From: an uncultured bacterium
GTDB lineage: Bacteria; Patescibacteriota; Minisyncoccia; Phycocordibacterales; UBA9973
Length of the DNA stretch: 8,352 bases
Assembly (NCBI GenBank): GCA_903862375.1
Contig: CAIOXR010000089.1
Coordinates: forward strand, 1-8,352
Direction of reading: 5' to 3'
Shown here: one piece after another, positions 7,366 to 8,352 of the stretch
How positions within the stretch are numbered: the stretch's first letter is position 1
How the letters are laid out: each line of letters opens with the position of its first letter
Notes under the pieces: model-generated
Seen by the model: the letters and a program-made list of their open reading frames with translations, nothing else
What the model was told of the DNA's origin: nothing
Database searches by the model: none
Position numbers and translations under genes: made by a program

Positions 7366-7369
7366 CCAG

Positions 7370-7397
7370 ATGAAAAGTAAAGAAGTTTACTTTTCAT
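7370..7397. repeat. Perfect 12-bp hairpin with GAAG loop
   Basis: ATGAAAAGTAAA (7370-7381) and TTTACTTTTCAT (7386-7397) are exact reverse complements around a 4-base GAAG loop. The stem is AT-rich and is followed by TACCCATTCG rather than a T run, so it is a poor intrinsic terminator. It lies between the second repeat copy and the rsmA promoter and may be part of the same repeat cluster. Confidence 0.75.
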
Positions 7398-7503
7398 TAC
7401 CCATTCGACAGCTTCCGCAATGGTTCACTCAAGAAATTTTATTACGTATTAGTATTTAATGTATTTAAGACTATTTAAAGAATTATTATTTAGTATTTAT
7501 AAA

Positions 7504-7512
7504 TGTTATGAT
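7504..7512 (+). promoter_or_regulatory. Extended -10 promoter of rsmA, predicted leaderless
   Basis: TGTTATGAT fits TGnTAnnAT, with five of six bases of TATAAT in the hexamer. It ends six bases before ATG 7519, placing the expected transcription start on the start codon, the same geometry as upstream of the helicase. No Shine-Dalgarno sequence and no clear -35 box are seen. The box lies inside the alternative 20-residue N-terminal extension from ATG 7459, which argues against that longer start. Confidence 0.6.
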
Positions 7513-7518
7513 ATCAAT

Positions 7519-8313
7519 ATGTTTCATCAAGCAAAAAAATCAATGGGTCAGAATTTCTTAAAATCCAAAGAAGCACTGAATATGATGTGCGTAGCAGGAG
7601 AGGTAAACGACAAAGATATAGTAATTGAGATAGGTCCAGGCAAGGGAGCTCTGACAGAAAAGTTACTTGAGAAAGCAAGAAAAGTTATAGCGATAGAGAA
7701 AGACAGTGATCTTGTAGAAATCATAAATGAAAGATTCACAAATGAAATAAAAAATAAAAAACTTATATTATTAAATGAGGACATTTTGAATTTCAATCCT
7801 GGAAATTTCAATATAAAAGAAGGTGAATATAAAATAATAGCGAATATCCCCTACAATATTACTGGATTAATAATCAGAAGATTTTTATCTGAGTGTATAA
7901 AACCCATAAGCATGACTCTTCTTGTCCAGAAGGAAGTAGCAGAAAGAATAGTCGCTCGTGATGGTAAAGAAAGTATCTTATCTTTGAGTGTGAAAGCTTA
8001 TGGAAATCCAAAGTATGTTATGAAAGTCCATAAAAGATTCTTCTCTCCATCACCCAAAGTAGATTCAGCTATAATACACATAGGGAATATCTCGAATAAA
8101 TTCTTCAAAGATATAAATGAAGAGAATAAATTCTTTAGGATAGTAAAGGCAGGTTTTGCACACAAAAGAAAAGTCCTTCGTAAAAACCTAGAAGAGATAA
8201 AGGAAAATATAAATAAAATAGACCAGATACTAATAAAATTAGACATAAATCCAAAAGCTCGAGCAGAAGATATAAAATTTGAAAAGTGGATTGAGATGAA
8301 CAAATTATTTTAA
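7519..8313 (+). CDS. rsmA: 16S rRNA (adenine(1518)-N6/adenine(1519)-N6)-dimethyltransferase RsmA/KsgA
   Basis: RsmA (KsgA) uses S-adenosylmethionine to dimethylate two adjacent adenines in the 3'-terminal hairpin of 16S rRNA, a late step and checkpoint in 30S subunit assembly in the cytoplasm. From ATG 7519 the protein has 264 residues, a normal length. It begins with the family signature HQAKKSMGQNFL (3-14). SAM-binding motif I is EIGPGKGALT (37-46), the acidic ribose-binding residue is E60 in IAIEKD, and D88 lies in NEDIL. The catalytic motif NIPY is at 109-112. Further family segments are VQKEVAERI, the FFSPSPKVDSAI loop, and FAHKRKVLRKNL in the C-terminal helical domain. An in-frame ATG at 7459 would add 20 residues (starting MYLRLFKELL) that the family lacks and that overlap the predicted promoter, so 7519 is preferred. 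The neighbouring helicase gene is functionally unrelated. Confidence 0.96.
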   Translation: MFHQAKKSMGQNFLKSKEALNMMCVAGEVNDKDIVIEIGPGKGALTEKLLEKARKVIAIEKDSDLVEIINERFTNEIKNKKLILLNEDILNFNPGNFNIKEGEYKIIANIPYNITGLIIRRFLSECIKPISMTLLVQKEVAERIVARDGKESILSLSVKAYGNPKYVMKVHKRFFSPSPKVDSAIIHIGNISNKFFKDINEENKFFRIVKAGFAHKRKVLRKNLEEIKENINKIDQILIKLDINPKARAEDIKFEKWIEMNKLF

Positions 8314-8352
8314 TTATTTTATCTAGTATTTTTCAAAAATTAGTTATATACT

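Larger units (their letters stand above)
7137..7518. other. 382-base intergenic region holding repeat elements
   Basis: Between the helicase stop and the preferred rsmA start I see no credible protein gene and no tRNA. The region holds, in order, the 110-bp inverted-repeat element (7151-7260), a decayed inverted copy of it (about 7280-7365), a perfect 12-bp hairpin (7370-7397), and an AT-rich stretch carrying the rsmA promoter. No hairpin here is followed by a T run, so no standard terminator for the helicase gene is visible. Confidence 0.7.

Noticed and set aside
7459..7518. 20-residue N-terminal extension of RsmA from ATG 7459
   Set aside because: The family begins just before the HxAKKSxGQNFL motif, and the extension overlaps the predicted rsmA promoter.
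8321..8341. Possible hairpin terminator after rsmA (ATTTT-TCA-AAAAT)
   Set aside because: The stem is only five A/T pairs with no G/C, and the window ends soon after, so it cannot be supported.

Overview
The window is AT-rich and compact, on one coding strand. It looks like a chromosomal segment from a Candidate Phyla Radiation (Patescibacteria) bacterium, most likely Parcubacteria-like. Four things point that way: a small leading protein resembling the CPR family DUF5663, a very large lineage-specific membrane protein, a short UvrD-type helicase, and start regions without convincing Shine-Dalgarno sequences. All four genes end in TAA, and the reading frames are intact under the standard code. 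The taxonomic call is an inference from gene style, not from a marker search.

Layout: bases 29-355 encode a 108-residue helical protein. After 30 bases comes a 1197-residue protein (386-3979) with three hydrophobic segments, a large mixed domain, two tandem copies of a ~70-residue module and a small C-terminal domain. The pair is probably one transcription unit and is closed by a strong 17-bp hairpin terminator (3990-4026). Next is a UvrD/PcrA-type superfamily 1 DNA helicase (4092-7136) interrupted by a 367-residue in-frame intein (4866-5966). The intein sits exactly in helicase motif III, between GDTDQ and CIYSWRGA. It has clear splicing motifs at both ends and no LAGLIDADG motif that I can see; its centre contains a segment that resembles a diverged GIY-YIG nuclease. 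A 382-base intergenic region (7137-7518) follows. It holds a 110-bp element with a GC-rich core and perfect 12-bp terminal inverted repeats, a decayed second copy in the opposite orientation, and a perfect 12-bp hairpin. The last gene is the 16S rRNA dimethyladenosine transferase RsmA/KsgA (7519-8313).

The helicase (DNA repair and replication) and rsmA (ribosome maturation) are housekeeping genes with no functional link to each other. Both carry an extended -10 box (TGnTAnnAT) ending exactly six bases before the preferred ATG, which predicts leaderless mRNAs. The most interesting parts are the motif-III intein with its unusual central domain, the inverted repeat family with a compensatory base-pair change, and the leaderless start arrangement.
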